From Lysobacter sp. (lineage in GTDB: Bacteria > Pseudomonadota > Gammaproteobacteria > Xanthomonadales > Xanthomonadaceae): DNA of 64,000 nucleotides. The notes beneath the pieces were generated by a model, which did not search any database, was not told the DNA's origin, and saw only the letters and a list, made by a program, of their open reading frames with translations. Numbering within the stretch: position 1 is the stretch's first letter; each line of letters opens with the position of its first letter. The translations under genes and the position numbers were made by a program. Positions 24,507 to 34,272 of this stretch are shown one piece after another. The stretch lies in the NCBI GenBank assembly GCA_019634715.1, contig JAHCAU010000008.1, positions 62,001 to 126,000 of the forward strand, given 5' to 3'.

Positions 24507-27500
24507 ATGTCCTTCCATCTCAGAAACACCGTCATCGGCACCGCGTTGCTGACGACCGTCATCGCCGGCACGCTGTTCGCGGCCACGCCGTCCTCCGGGT
24601 CCAGCGCGCAGTCTCCTGCGCCTCGCGTCAAGAAGGTCAAGGACGGCGACGACCCGGGTGCCCGTGCCCGCTGGATGGACGAGTGGTACAACGAGAACTA
24701 CGGGCGTACCGGCACCAAGATCAACCGCCAGGCAGCGCACCGCGGCGTGTGGTCGCTGCAGTACCAGCGCTACATGATGGACAGCGCGCAGCGCGAACGC
24801 GTTCGCCATGCGGCGAAGATGCCGCTGGCCTCGTCGAAGGCGATGCTGTCGACCGCGCCGATGCTGGCGCGTGCGCCGGGCGATGCGCCCAGTCGCGACC
24901 TGCGCTGGACCAATCTCGGTCCGACCCGCGCGAACTTCATCCGCAACGGCGTGACCCTGAACGTGACCGATTCCGGTCGCATCAACGAGATCCTCACCCA
25001 TCCCACCAACCCGAACATCATCTACATCGCGCCTTCGGGCGGCGGCCTGTGGAAGACGACGGATGGCGGCGCCAGTTGGCAGGCGAAGACCGAGACCCTC
25101 GGCTCGCTGTCGGTCGGCGCGGTGGCGATGGACCCGAACAATCCCGAGACGCTGTACCTCGGCCTGGGCGACCCGTTCGACGGCACCGGACTGGGCATGG
25201 TCAAGATGACCGCTGGCGGCGACAAGTGGGAATCGCCGGTCTTCCTCGGCAATTCGACCTCGATCCGCGACGTCCTGGTGGCGCCGGGCAACTCGAACAT
25301 CGTCCTGGTCGCGACCGATCAGGGCCTGTATCGGTCGACCGACGCAGGCAAGACCTATGTCCAGGTCGCGATCAACACCGGCCTCGGCGAAACCCCGGCG
25401 ATCTGGTCGATCGCCTGGGGCGGCGGCAACACCATGGTGCTGTCGCTGGAAGGCACGCCGAGCGCCTCGACCAGCGCGCCGGGGTTCCGCCAGGGCCAGA
25501 TCTGGCGCTCGACCGACAACGGCGCGACCTGGGCCCGTGCCAACGGCGTGAACCACAACGCAGGCGTCAACCGCATGGCGCTGGCTTCGGCGCCGTCCAA
25601 CCGCTCGGTCATGTACGCATTGGCGGCCAAGCCGCGTCCGGCGTCGCCCAATACCACCAAGGATTTCGCCGACATCTTCAAGTCGAGCGATGGCGGCGCC
25701 AACTGGACCAGCGTCGGCCGCACGGCCATCGGCGATCCCAAGACCTACACCAACCCGAACGGCGATTCGAGCAATCTCGAAGGGATCTTCAACGGCCAGG
25801 GCTGGTATGACCTGATGGTCGTGGTCGACCGGAGCAATCCGGACATCGCCTATTTCGGTGGTGCCCTGCTGTCGGCGAAGACCAGTGACGGCGGCAACAC
25901 CTACACGATCATCACCGACTGGCTGGCCCAGCACGGACTGCCCTACGTGCATGCCGACTTCCACAGCGCGCACATGGCCAACGACGGCAAGCTGTACTTC
26001 GGCACCGACGGCGGCATCTTCCTGACCAGCAATGGCGGCGCTTCGTTCACGCACACACTGAACGAGGGCATCGTCTCGCATCTGGTCTACAACGTCTGCT
26101 CGACGCCGGCCAACACCGATCGCGTGCTGATCGGCCTGCAGGACAACGGCACCCGCCTGCGCGAGACCAACACCAGCGTGTTCAACCAGGTGATCGGTGG
26201 CGATGGCTTCGGCTGCAACGTCAACCGCAGCAATGCCAACCGGATGATCGGCACGGTGCAGAACCTGCGGATCCGGCGCAGCGTCGACGGCGGGAACAGC
26301 TTTTCGCAGGCGTGCACGGGGCTGCCCGGTTGCGGCGAAAGTTCCGCGCATGCGGATGCGCCGTTCCGCGTGTCCATCGTGCCGTGGGAAGGCGATGCCA
26401 CCGGCAATACGCTGTTTACCTACAACAACAAGGCCGTCTACAGGACGACCGATTACGCCGTGAACTGGGCGGCGTTGGGCACCACGGGCTTGCCGGCCGA
26501 CCTGTTCATCCGCGGCGTGGGCGTCGCCAGGACCGGCGCGGGCACGCCCAACAGCGACAATGTCGTCGGCATCGTCGCCAACGGCGGACGCGTCTACCTG
26601 ACCAGCAACGGCGGCACCAGCTGGACCCAGGCCGGCGCGCTGCCGAACAACGGCCTGTCGACCAGTTCGATCGCCTTCGACCCGGTCGACCGCAACATCG
26701 TCTACGTGACATCCGTGGCGCCGGACGCGAACCGCAGCCATATCTGGCGAAGCACCAACTTCGGCCAGACCTGGGCCGCGATCGACGTCGGCAACGGTTT
26801 CCCCTTCGGCATCCCGGTGAACATGGCCACCGTCGACCCGGTGGTGCGCACCACGCTGTACGCAGCGACGCACCTCGGCGTGTACCGCTCGCTCGACAGC
26901 GGCTCGACCTGGGAACGACTGGGCGCCTTCCTGCCGCTGGTCAACGTCATGGACGTCATCGTGTCCGCCGATGGCAACCAGGTCCGCGCGGCGACCTACG
27001 GCCGCGGTGTCTGGGAACTGTCGGCGGTGGGCAACAACGCCGTACCGACCGCGAACTTCAGCGTCGCCAGCAACCAGTTGACCGCGAGCTTCACCGACAC
27101 CTCCACCGACAGCGACGGCAGCATCGTCCGTCGCCTGTGGAGCTTCGGCGACGGCGTCAGCGCGTCCAGCACGAATCCGAGCCATACCTACGCGGCGCCG
27201 GGCACCTATACGGTCACGCTCACGGTCACCGACAATGGCGGCTACAGCCACACGAAGACGGCGCAGGTGGTGGTCGGTTCGGGCGCAGTGAACAACGACC
27301 TCAACGGCAACGGCACGTCCGACCTGCTGTGGTTCAACACGGCCACCAACCAGTTCGCGTACTGGCTGATGAACAACACCACGCTGGTTTCGTCGGGCGT
27401 GTTCACCGTGCCCGGCAACTTCCGCATCGTCGCCACCCCGGACCTCGACGGCGACGGCCGCACCGACCTGATCTGGCGCGACACCAACAGCAACAGCTAC

Positions 27501-28172
27501 TACTACTGGCGCAGCCGCGGCGACGGCCAGTTCGACACCGGCCTGATCGCCAACGTCGGCCCCGGCTGGCTGGTCGATCGCACCGCCGACCTCAACGGCG
27601 ACGGTCGCCACGACATCATCTGGCGCAACTCGTCGGTCGCGGGCCAGTACGCCCTGTGGTTCATGAACGGCGTCAGCACGGTCGGACAGACCCGTGTGTT
27701 CTCGGTGCCGACGGCGTTCGCGATCGCGGCCACGGGCGACCTCGATGGCGACGGCCGCGCGGACATCCTCTGGGACAACGCGTCGGCCGGCCAGCTGTAC
27801 GCCTGGCGCAGCCGCAACGACGACGGCGCGACCTGGGACTACCTCACGCTGGGCGGCTACGGTGCCGGCTGGCAGGTGGTGGAAACGGGCGACATCAATG
27901 CCGATGGTCGTTCGGACATCGTCTGGCAGAACACCGGCAGCGGCCTGTTCGCGCACTGGATCATGAACGGCGCGACGACGGTGTCGTCGGCGGCGGTGAG
28001 CATCGGCACGACGGCGCGCGTGGTGGCGGTGGGCGACTTCAATGCGGACGGCCGCTATGACGTGGTGACCCGCGTCGGCGCGGTGTTCTCGCTGCGCCGC
28101 AGCCAGGGCACGACCTACGAGGCCCCGGCGAGCATGCCGGGCGCCGGCGTGGAGTGGGAAGTGCTGCGCTGA
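24507..28172 (+). CDS. Large secreted BNR/sortilin-like beta-propeller protein with PKD and FG-GAP tail
   Basis: A 1221-residue protein with a signal peptide (about 1-30) and a long beta-propeller region. That region (about 100-840) has repeated Asp-box motifs (SSDGGANWTS, STDNGATWAR, SLDSGSTWERLG) as in sialidase/xyloglucanase-like and sortilin-like proteins. A PKD domain (about 847-925, WSFGDGVSASSTNPSHTY) and an FG-GAP/VCBS tail (928-1221, repeated DLDGDGRTDLIWRD units with calcium-type DxDxDG loops) follow. It is probably exported and binds or degrades a polysaccharide or surface ligand; the catalytic role is not proven. The C-terminal 294 residues match the metalloprotease at 50427-52757 except at three positions. 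The ATG at 24507 starts the signal peptide. Confidence 0.85.
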   Translation: MSFHLRNTVIGTALLTTVIAGTLFAATPSSGSSAQSPAPRVKKVKDGDDPGARARWMDEWYNENYGRTGTKINRQAAHRGVWSLQYQRYMMDSAQRERVRHAAKMPLASSKAMLSTAPMLARAPGDAPSRDLRWTNLGPTRANFIRNGVTLNVTDSGRINEILTHPTNPNIIYIAPSGGGLWKTTDGGASWQAKTETLGSLSVGAVAMDPNNPETLYLGLGDPFDGTGLGMVKMTAGGDKWESPVFLGNSTSIRDVLVAPGNSNIVLVATDQGLYRSTDAGKTYVQVAINTGLGETPAIWSIAWGGGNTMVLSLEGTPSASTSAPGFRQGQIWRSTDNGATWARANGVNHNAGVNRMALASAPSNRSVMYALAAKPRPASPNTTKDFADIFKSSDGGANWTSVGRTAIGDPKTYTNPNGDSSNLEGIFNGQGWYDLMVVVDRSNPDIAYFGGALLSAKTSDGGNTYTIITDWLAQHGLPYVHADFHSAHMANDGKLYFGTDGGIFLTSNGGASFTHTLNEGIVSHLVYNVCSTPANTDRVLIGLQDNGTRLRETNTSVFNQVIGGDGFGCNVNRSNANRMIGTVQNLRIRRSVDGGNSFSQACTGLPGCGESSAHADAPFRVSIVPWEGDATGNTLFTYNNKAVYRTTDYAVNWAALGTTGLPADLFIRGVGVARTGAGTPNSDNVVGIVANGGRVYLTSNGGTSWTQAGALPNNGLSTSSIAFDPVDRNIVYVTSVAPDANRSHIWRSTNFGQTWAAIDVGNGFPFGIPVNMATVDPVVRTTLYAATHLGVYRSLDSGSTWERLGAFLPLVNVMDVIVSADGNQVRAATYGRGVWELSAVGNNAVPTANFSVASNQLTASFTDTSTDSDGSIVRRLWSFGDGVSASSTNPSHTYAAPGTYTVTLTVTDNGGYSHTKTAQVVVGSGAVNNDLNGNGTSDLLWFNTATNQFAYWLMNNTTLVSSGVFTVPGNFRIVATPDLDGDGRTDLIWRDTNSNSYYYWRSRGDGQFDTGLIANVGPGWLVDRTADLNGDGRHDIIWRNSSVAGQYALWFMNGVSTVGQTRVFSVPTAFAIAATGDLDGDGRADILWDNASAGQLYAWRSRNDDGATWDYLTLGGYGAGWQVVETGDINADGRSDIVWQNTGSGLFAHWIMNGATTVSSAAVSIGTTARVVAVGDFNADGRYDVVTRVGAVFSLRRSQGTTYEAPASMPGAGVEWEVLR

Positions 28173-28259
28173 GTCCGGGCGCCGCCGCAGGGAAACATCG
28201 AACGCTGCCTCCTTCGGGAGGCAGCGTTTTTTCATGGTGTGCGTTTCGAGTCCGACGGC
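27288..28259 (+). repeat. Left arm of a 972-bp inverted repeat
   Basis: This segment covers the FG-GAP tail of the BNR gene, its stop and its terminator. Its reverse complement occurs at 50340-51311 with equal length. By eye I count about nine mismatches. Eight lie in the first ~135 bases and one near the outer end beyond the terminator. The core of roughly 800 bases appears identical. The arms enclose 22,080 bp (28260-50339). Confidence 0.95.
28201..28232 (+). terminator. Strong intrinsic terminator after the BNR gene
   Basis: A perfect 12-bp stem (AACGCTGCCTCC / GGAGGCAGCGTT) with a TTCG loop and a T-run. It lies within the inverted repeat, so the same terminator serves the metalloprotease gene. 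Confidence 0.92.
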
Positions 28260-28323
28260 GCAGGCAACGATCGATGTCGCAAGACACCCTGTCCGAGTCC
28301 CATTGCGGCGATGCCATGTCCCG

Positions 28324-28356
28324 AAACGACGACGCCCCGGCGAACCGGGGCGTCGT
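28324..28356 (-). terminator. Terminator of pilU
   Basis: A perfect 12-bp stem (28329-28340 with 28345-28356) and a 4-base loop, followed on the minus strand by TTTCGGG. It lies 24 bases after the pilU stop. Confidence 0.65.
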
Positions 28357-28379
28357 CAGTGCGCAGTGCGGGTCGAGGC

Positions 28380-29510
28380 TCAATGCGAGAACGACGAACT
28401 GCCGTCGCTGCTGTCGAACGCGACCGCATACGGGTCGTGCTCGCTGCTGCCGCCTTCGGACAGGCGGAACTTCAGCGCCAGGCCGTCGCGGGAGTCGGCG
28501 GCGCGCAGGGCCTGCTCCATGTCGATCTTCCCTTCCTTGGTCAGGCGGAACAGGCACTGGTCGAACGACTCCATGCCTTCCTCCAGCGTCTCTTCCATCG
28601 CGGCCTTGATCTCGTGCACCTGGCCGCGGCGCAGCAGGTCGCGGATCATCGGCGTGTTGATCAGCACTTCCACCGCCGGGATGCGGCGGCCGTCGGTGCC
28701 CACCACCAGGCGCTGGCTGATCACCGCCTTGAGGTTCAGCGCGAGATTCATCAGCACGTTCTTGTGCGCGCTTTCCGGGAAGAAGTTGAGGATGCGCTCG
28801 ATGGTCTGGTCTGCGTTGTTCGAGTGCAGCGTCGCCAGGCACAGGTGGCCGGTTTCGGCGAAGGCGATCGCCGCTTCCATCGTGGTGGCGTCGAGGATTT
28901 CGCCGATCAGGATCACGTCCGGCGCTTCGCGCATCGCGTTCTTCAGTGCGTTGTGGAAGGCGTGGGTGTCCAGGCCGACCTCGCGCTGGTTGACGATCGA
29001 TTTCTTGTGCTTGTGCAGGTATTCGATCGGATCCTCGATGGTGAGGATGTGGCCGGCGGCCGTGCTGTTGCGGTAGTCGATCATCGACGCCAGCGAGGTC
29101 GACTTGCCCGAGCCGGTGGAGCCGACGATCAGCACCAGGCCGCGCGGCGACATGATGACGTTCTTCAGCACCTGCGGCAGTTGCAGTTCCTCGATGGTCG
29201 GGATCACGCTGCGGATGGCGCGGATGACCATGCCGACTTCGCCGCGCTGCTTGAACACGTTGACGCGGAAGCGGCCGGCATCGGCCAGCGAGATCGCCAT
29301 GTTCAGCTCGAGGTCGCGTTCGAACTCGGGCACCTGGCCTTCGTCCATCAGCGAATAGGCGATCTTCTTGACCATGCCCGGGGGCAGGCCGGTGTTGCCG
29401 AGCGGATAGAGCTTGCCTTCGACCTTGATGTGCACCGGCGCACCGGTGGTCAGGAACATGTCCGAGGCGTTCTTGTCCGTCATCAGCTTCAGGAAATAGC
29501 CGATGTCCAT
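28380..29510 (-). CDS. pilU: Type IV pilus retraction ATPase PilU
   Basis: A 376-residue protein, the usual PilU length. It has a Walker A at 130-138 (GSTGSGKST), a Walker B-like segment with Glu204 (VILIGEI), and the His box ETGHLCLATLHSNNADQT. The stretch AHKNVLMNLALNLKAVISQ is PilU-like rather than PilT-like. PilU is an accessory retraction motor that acts with PilT at the base of the type IV pilus. The ATG at 29510 (MDIGYFLKLM) follows GGGGAGG. pilT, which often lies immediately upstream, is not adjacent here. The gene lies inside the segment bounded by the inverted repeat. Confidence 0.93.
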   Translation of the reverse strand: MDIGYFLKLMTDKNASDMFLTTGAPVHIKVEGKLYPLGNTGLPPGMVKKIAYSLMDEGQVPEFERDLELNMAISLADAGRFRVNVFKQRGEVGMVIRAIRSVIPTIEELQLPQVLKNVIMSPRGLVLIVGSTGSGKSTSLASMIDYRNSTAAGHILTIEDPIEYLHKHKKSIVNQREVGLDTHAFHNALKNAMREAPDVILIGEILDATTMEAAIAFAETGHLCLATLHSNNADQTIERILNFFPESAHKNVLMNLALNLKAVISQRLVVGTDGRRIPAVEVLINTPMIRDLLRRGQVHEIKAAMEETLEEGMESFDQCLFRLTKEGKIDMEQALRAADSRDGLALKFRLSEGGSSEHDPYAVAFDSSDGSSSFSH

Positions 29511-29651
29511 TGCGTACCTCCCCGGGTACCGGATGCGATAACTGAATGCCCGAGCGGCCGGCGCCCGCCGCTGGCGTTGCGCATGCCCCACGGGGTGATG
29601 ACAATGGTCCGCGACCGATCACGCGTATCGCGATCACCGGACACGGACCCC

Positions 29652-30074
29652 ATGCCTGCAAGCTTCGCATATCTTCGTTGCGTCACGCAGCACCCCGCGC
29701 GGGGGCGCCGTCGTTTCGCTGCGGCCGCCTTCGTGACCCTTCTCACGCTTTCCGTCGCTGCCGCCGCCCGCAGCCCGGCGCCCGCACAGGAGGTCGAGAC
29801 CGCACAGGCCGCCGTGCTGCGCGCCGAGCGCGCCGACGCCGATCAGTACGCCGCCGAGGCCTTGCTGCGCGCGCGGATGGCACTGACCCAGGCGCAGGCG
29901 CTGCTGTCCGCGAAAAAGGCAGCGGATGCCGTCACGCAGGCGCAGTTGGCCGCCGCCGAGGCCGACTACGCGCACGCCCGCAGCCTGGATGCCCGGCTGG
30001 GCACAGAACTGCAGCAGCGCAGGGCGGAAATCGCCGAATTGCGCCAGCGCCTGGGCGTGGAGGCTGCGCCATGA
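29652..30074 (+). CDS. DUF4398-type envelope protein
   Basis: A 140-residue protein with an N-terminal signal (about 20-40, FAAAAFVTLLTLSVAAAA). A single alpha-helical Ala/Gln/Glu-rich domain follows, with the DUF4398 pattern RAERADADQYAAEALLRARM and ALTQAQALLSAKKAADA. Such proteins are periplasmic or outer-membrane-linked and often precede an OmpA-domain partner. The next gene overlaps the stop by ATGA, so the two are translated together. Confidence 0.75.
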   Translation: MPASFAYLRCVTQHPARGRRRFAAAAFVTLLTLSVAAAARSPAPAQEVETAQAAVLRAERADADQYAAEALLRARMALTQAQALLSAKKAADAVTQAQLAAAEADYAHARSLDARLGTELQQRRAEIAELRQRLGVEAAP

Positions 30075-30724
30075 GGCCGCGCCGGTTCGCCATTCCCCTG
30101 TTTCTCCTGCTGGCGCTGACGGCATCGGCAACGACGCTGGCCGCCGGCCCGGATCCTGATGCCGCGCCGCTGGCGCAACGCCTGCAGGCCATCGACACCG
30201 ATCCCGCGCGCAACGCCCATGCCGCCTACGAACGTCTGCAGGCTCGCCAGGCCGTGCAGGCCCTGGTCGCGGCCAAGCGCAAGCAGCGGCCGATGGTCCT
30301 GCGCATCGCGCGGATCCGGGTCGAGACCGCCGAGCTTGCGTCAGCGACCGAGGCCCGCAGGGTCGAGCTGCAGCGTCTGGAGACCGAGCGCAGCGAACTG
30401 CTGGTCGAAGCCAGCCGACGCGATGCCGAGCGTGCGCGCGCCGAGGCCGAGCGCATCCGCCTCGAAGCCAGGATCCAGGCCGAGGAGGCCGCGCGGCTGC
30501 GCGAGGCCATCGCCGCCGAGGCCCGCAGCCGGGAAGAAGCGGAGGGCCTGCTCGACACCGTCGCCGGCAGCGAGGCGGAAAAACTGCGCCAGGCGCGCGA
30601 GCGCGAGGCCGAGCTGGCGCGTCGCGAGGCCGAACTGATGGGGGGGCGCCCGCCCGCCAGGCCCAAGCCGGCGCCGAAGCCCGCTGCCAAGCCGAAAGCG
30701 AAGCCGAAACCGCCTGTCCGCTGA
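30071..30724 (+). CDS. Periplasmic coiled-coil protein, partner of the DUF4398 gene
   Basis: A 217-residue protein with a signal peptide (about 5-25). A long charged coiled coil (about 30-190, rich in EARRVELQRLETERSELL-type heptads) and a Pro/Lys/Ala tail (PKPAPKPAAKPKAKPKP) follow. In related loci the second gene often carries a C-terminal OmpA-like peptidoglycan-binding domain, but none is present. The basic tail may replace it by binding the wall or another anionic polymer; this is inference. The start overlaps the upstream stop (ATGA). Confidence 0.65.
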   Translation: MRPRRFAIPLFLLLALTASATTLAAGPDPDAAPLAQRLQAIDTDPARNAHAAYERLQARQAVQALVAAKRKQRPMVLRIARIRVETAELASATEARRVELQRLETERSELLVEASRRDAERARAEAERIRLEARIQAEEAARLREAIAAEARSREEAEGLLDTVAGSEAEKLRQAREREAELARREAELMGGRPPARPKPAPKPAAKPKAKPKPPVR

Positions 30725-30840
30725 ACGCAGGCCACATGAAAAATTCGTTTTTATTTCCGGAAATCAAGGGGTTGCGCGAACTTCCCTGAGCGGCGGCGTG
30801 CCCGCCCGTCGCCGATGCGTTCGGACGCATCGCGGAGTGC

Positions 30841-30869
30841 TTGTCGGGTCGGCAGGAGAGGAGTAGGGT
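30841..30869 (+). promoter_or_regulatory. Orphan promoter candidate upstream of the DUF465 gene
   Basis: TTGTCG (30841-30846), a 17-bp spacer and TAGGGT (30864-30869). It is followed by a structured stretch and a terminator rather than directly by an ORF. Confidence 0.4.
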
Positions 30870-30875
30870 CGATCC

Positions 30876-31063
30876 AACCGGCGGGCGTTCTGCCAGCCGG
30901 CGCAAGAGCGGAGCCGATGACCGTCAAGCCTGATCCGTCCCCGGAGACTGCCGCCGCAAGCCAGGTGCTTGCGGGCCTCCGCGATGGAGCGCCCGCCTCG
31001 CGCAAGTCGCGCTATACCGGCCTTCACCCCGTTGCGCCCCGTGCCTGTCGGCCGGGGCGTTTT
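30876..31063 (+). ncRNA. Candidate structured RNA (small RNA or attenuating leader)
   Basis: The stretch between the promoter at 30841-30869 and the terminator at 31035-31063 is about 190 nt. It contains a stem CCGGC / GCCGG (near 30879-30901) and a perfect 8-bp stem CCGCAAGC / GCTTGCGG (30954-30974). A GGAGACTGCC string recalls the B12 box, but the rest of a cobalamin aptamer is absent. No RNA family is assigned. Confidence 0.3.
31035..31063 (+). terminator. Intrinsic terminator in the gap before the DUF465 gene
   Basis: CGCCCCG pairs with CGGGGCG around an 11-base loop and is followed by TTTT. No gene ends within 300 bases upstream. Confidence 0.55.
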
Positions 31064-31163
31064 CGCGTGTGGCCCGGGCGTCGCGCCAGGTTCGTCGACA
31101 CGTCCGATCCCCCGGTCCGGTGCGCAGCATCGGGCCATCATCACCCGTTGTGAGGAGGTCTCC

Positions 31164-31382
31164 ATGTTCGAAGGGCAACCCCAGTCCGAAGTCGAAGCGC
31201 TGATGAAGGCGAATGCCGAGTTCCGTCAGCTCTACCACCGACACAAGGAGCTCGACAAGCAGGTGCTCGATGCCGAACTCGGCGTCCTGCCGGTGGACGA
31301 TGTCCGCCTGAACCAGATGAAGCGCGAGAAACTCGCGGCGAAGGACCGGCTGACCCGCATGTACGACGCGCTGCACCACTGA
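31164..31382 (+). CDS. DUF465 (YdcH-like) small helical protein
   Basis: A 72-residue, highly charged, two-helix protein: EALMKANAEFRQLYHRHKEL, then DDVRLNQMKREKLAAKDRL. This is the DUF465/YdcH pattern. The family is widespread in proteobacteria but has no settled function. The ATG at 31164 follows GAGGAGG. Confidence 0.85.
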   Translation: MFEGQPQSEVEALMKANAEFRQLYHRHKELDKQVLDAELGVLPVDDVRLNQMKREKLAAKDRLTRMYDALHH

Positions 31383-31595
31383 CGCCCGGGATTTCGCGTT
31401 CCGGCCGCGTTCTTCTCCGCGGACGGCGGCGGCGTCCTCGTCAGACCGCCGCCGTCCGCGACCCTGCATGCAGTCGAGCCTTGCCCGCATACCGTATCCG
31501 TTCGCCACGCCTTGCCGGCTCCGACGCGTCCGCCCGGCGGGCGACTCCCGGTTCGATGCCATAATCCCGGCCTGTCCTACGCACCGGAAGCCGGC

Positions 31596-33011
<1,416 letters not shown>

Positions 33012-33081
33012 ACGGGACGCACGCCGCTAGGGGGCGTCCGGAGGGGCGGTGTAAAATCGCCGGTCCCCCAAGGAGAGCGCC

Positions 33082-34272
33082 ATGACCGAGCATGCCCCCG
33101 AGTCGACCCCCGACGTCCCCGCAGACTGGGGCCTCGGTACCCGGGCCATCCATGCCGGGCAGTCGCCGGACCCCTCCACCGGGGCGGTGATGCCGCCGAT
33201 CTACGCCACCTCGACCTATGCCCAGAGCAGCCCGGGCGTGCACCAAGGCTTCGAGTACTCGCGGACCCACAACCCGACGCGCTTCGCCTACGAGCGCTGC
33301 GTCGCAGGCCTGGAAGGCGGCCGCCGCGGCTTCGCCTTCGCCTCGGGCCTGGCCGCCACCTCGACGATCCTGGAGCTGCTCGACAGCGGCAGCCATGTCG
33401 TCTGCATGGACGACGTCTACGGCGGCACCTTCCGCCTGTTCGAACGCGTCCGCCGCCGCACCGCCGGCCTGGACTTCAGCTTCGTCGACCTGACCGACAC
33501 CGCCGCCTTCGAGGCCGCGATCCGCCCTGAGACGCGGATGGTCTGGGTCGAGACCCCGACCAATCCGATGCTCAAGATCGTCGACCTGCAGACGGTGTCT
33601 GCGGTGGCGAAGAAGCACGGCCTGCGGATGGTCGTCGACAACACCTTCGCCTCGCCGATCCTGCAGCGCCCGCTCGAACACGGCGCCGACATCGTCATGC
33701 ACTCGGCGACCAAGTACCTCAACGGCCACTCCGACATGGTCGGCGGCATGGCGGTGGTCGGCAACGACGTCGCACTCGCCGAGCAGATGGCCTTCCTGCA
33801 GAACTCCGTCGGCGCCGTGCAGGGGCCGTTCGACAGCTTCCTCGCCCTGCGCGGCCTGAAGACCCTGCACCTGCGCATGCAGGCGCACTGCGGGAACGCG
33901 CTGGCGCTGGCCGAATGGCTGCAGACGCACCCGGGCGTCGAGCAGGTGATCTACCCGGGCCTGAAGGCCCATCCGCAGCATGCCCTCGCCGCGCGCCAGA
34001 TGGACGGCTTCGGCGGCATCGTCTCGGTGCGCATCAAGGGTGGTTTCGAAGGCGCCAGGCGCTTCTGCGAGCGCACGCACCTGTTCACCCTCGCCGAATC
34101 CCTCGGCGGCGTCGAAAGCCTGGTCAACCATCCCGCGGTGATGACCCATGCCTCTGTGCCGGTCGAGCGCCGCGCGGCCCTCGGGATCCACGACGATCTC
34201 GTGCGGTTGAGCGTGGGCGTGGAGTCGCTCGAAGACCTGCGGCGCGACCTCGCGGAGGCGCTGGCCGGATGA
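33082..34272 (+). CDS. Cystathionine gamma-lyase/gamma-synthase family enzyme (metB-like)
   Basis: A 396-residue PLP enzyme of the Cys/Met metabolism family. The PLP lysine is Lys211 (SATKYLNGHSDMVGG), and YSRTHNPTRFAYERCVAGLEGG is the other signature. Next to cystathionine beta-synthase it most likely acts as gamma-lyase, making cysteine; by family it could also be a gamma-synthase. In Xanthomonas the gene annotated metB marks the left border of the LPS O-antigen locus. Here the ABC permease gene overlaps its stop by ATGA, matching that arrangement. Confidence 0.92.
   Translation: MTEHAPESTPDVPADWGLGTRAIHAGQSPDPSTGAVMPPIYATSTYAQSSPGVHQGFEYSRTHNPTRFAYERCVAGLEGGRRGFAFASGLAATSTILELLDSGSHVVCMDDVYGGTFRLFERVRRRTAGLDFSFVDLTDTAAFEAAIRPETRMVWVETPTNPMLKIVDLQTVSAVAKKHGLRMVVDNTFASPILQRPLEHGADIVMHSATKYLNGHSDMVGGMAVVGNDVALAEQMAFLQNSVGAVQGPFDSFLALRGLKTLHLRMQAHCGNALALAEWLQTHPGVEQVIYPGLKAHPQHALAARQMDGFGGIVSVRIKGGFEGARRFCERTHLFTLAESLGGVESLVNHPAVMTHASVPVERRAALGIHDDLVRLSVGVESLEDLRRDLAEALAG

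Larger units (their letters stand above)
30725..31163. other. Intergenic region with promoter, hairpins and terminator
   Basis: 439 bases without a credible gene. It contains a 7-bp hairpin (30813-30832), a promoter candidate (30841-30869), an 8-bp hairpin (30954-30974) and a terminator (31035-31063), then the DUF465 gene. Confidence 0.5.

Noticed and set aside
24432..28235. A 1267-codon open frame antisense to the BNR gene
   Set aside because: It is an antisense shadow produced by high GC and biased third positions. The plus-strand frame has a signal peptide, Asp boxes, PKD and FG-GAP motifs; the antisense product is low-complexity and has no family signature.
30913..30975. Cobalamin-riboswitch-like strings (GGAGACTGCC, AAGCCAGG)
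   Set aside because: The other conserved elements of the cobalamin aptamer are missing and spacing is wrong. The downstream DUF465 gene is not a typical target.
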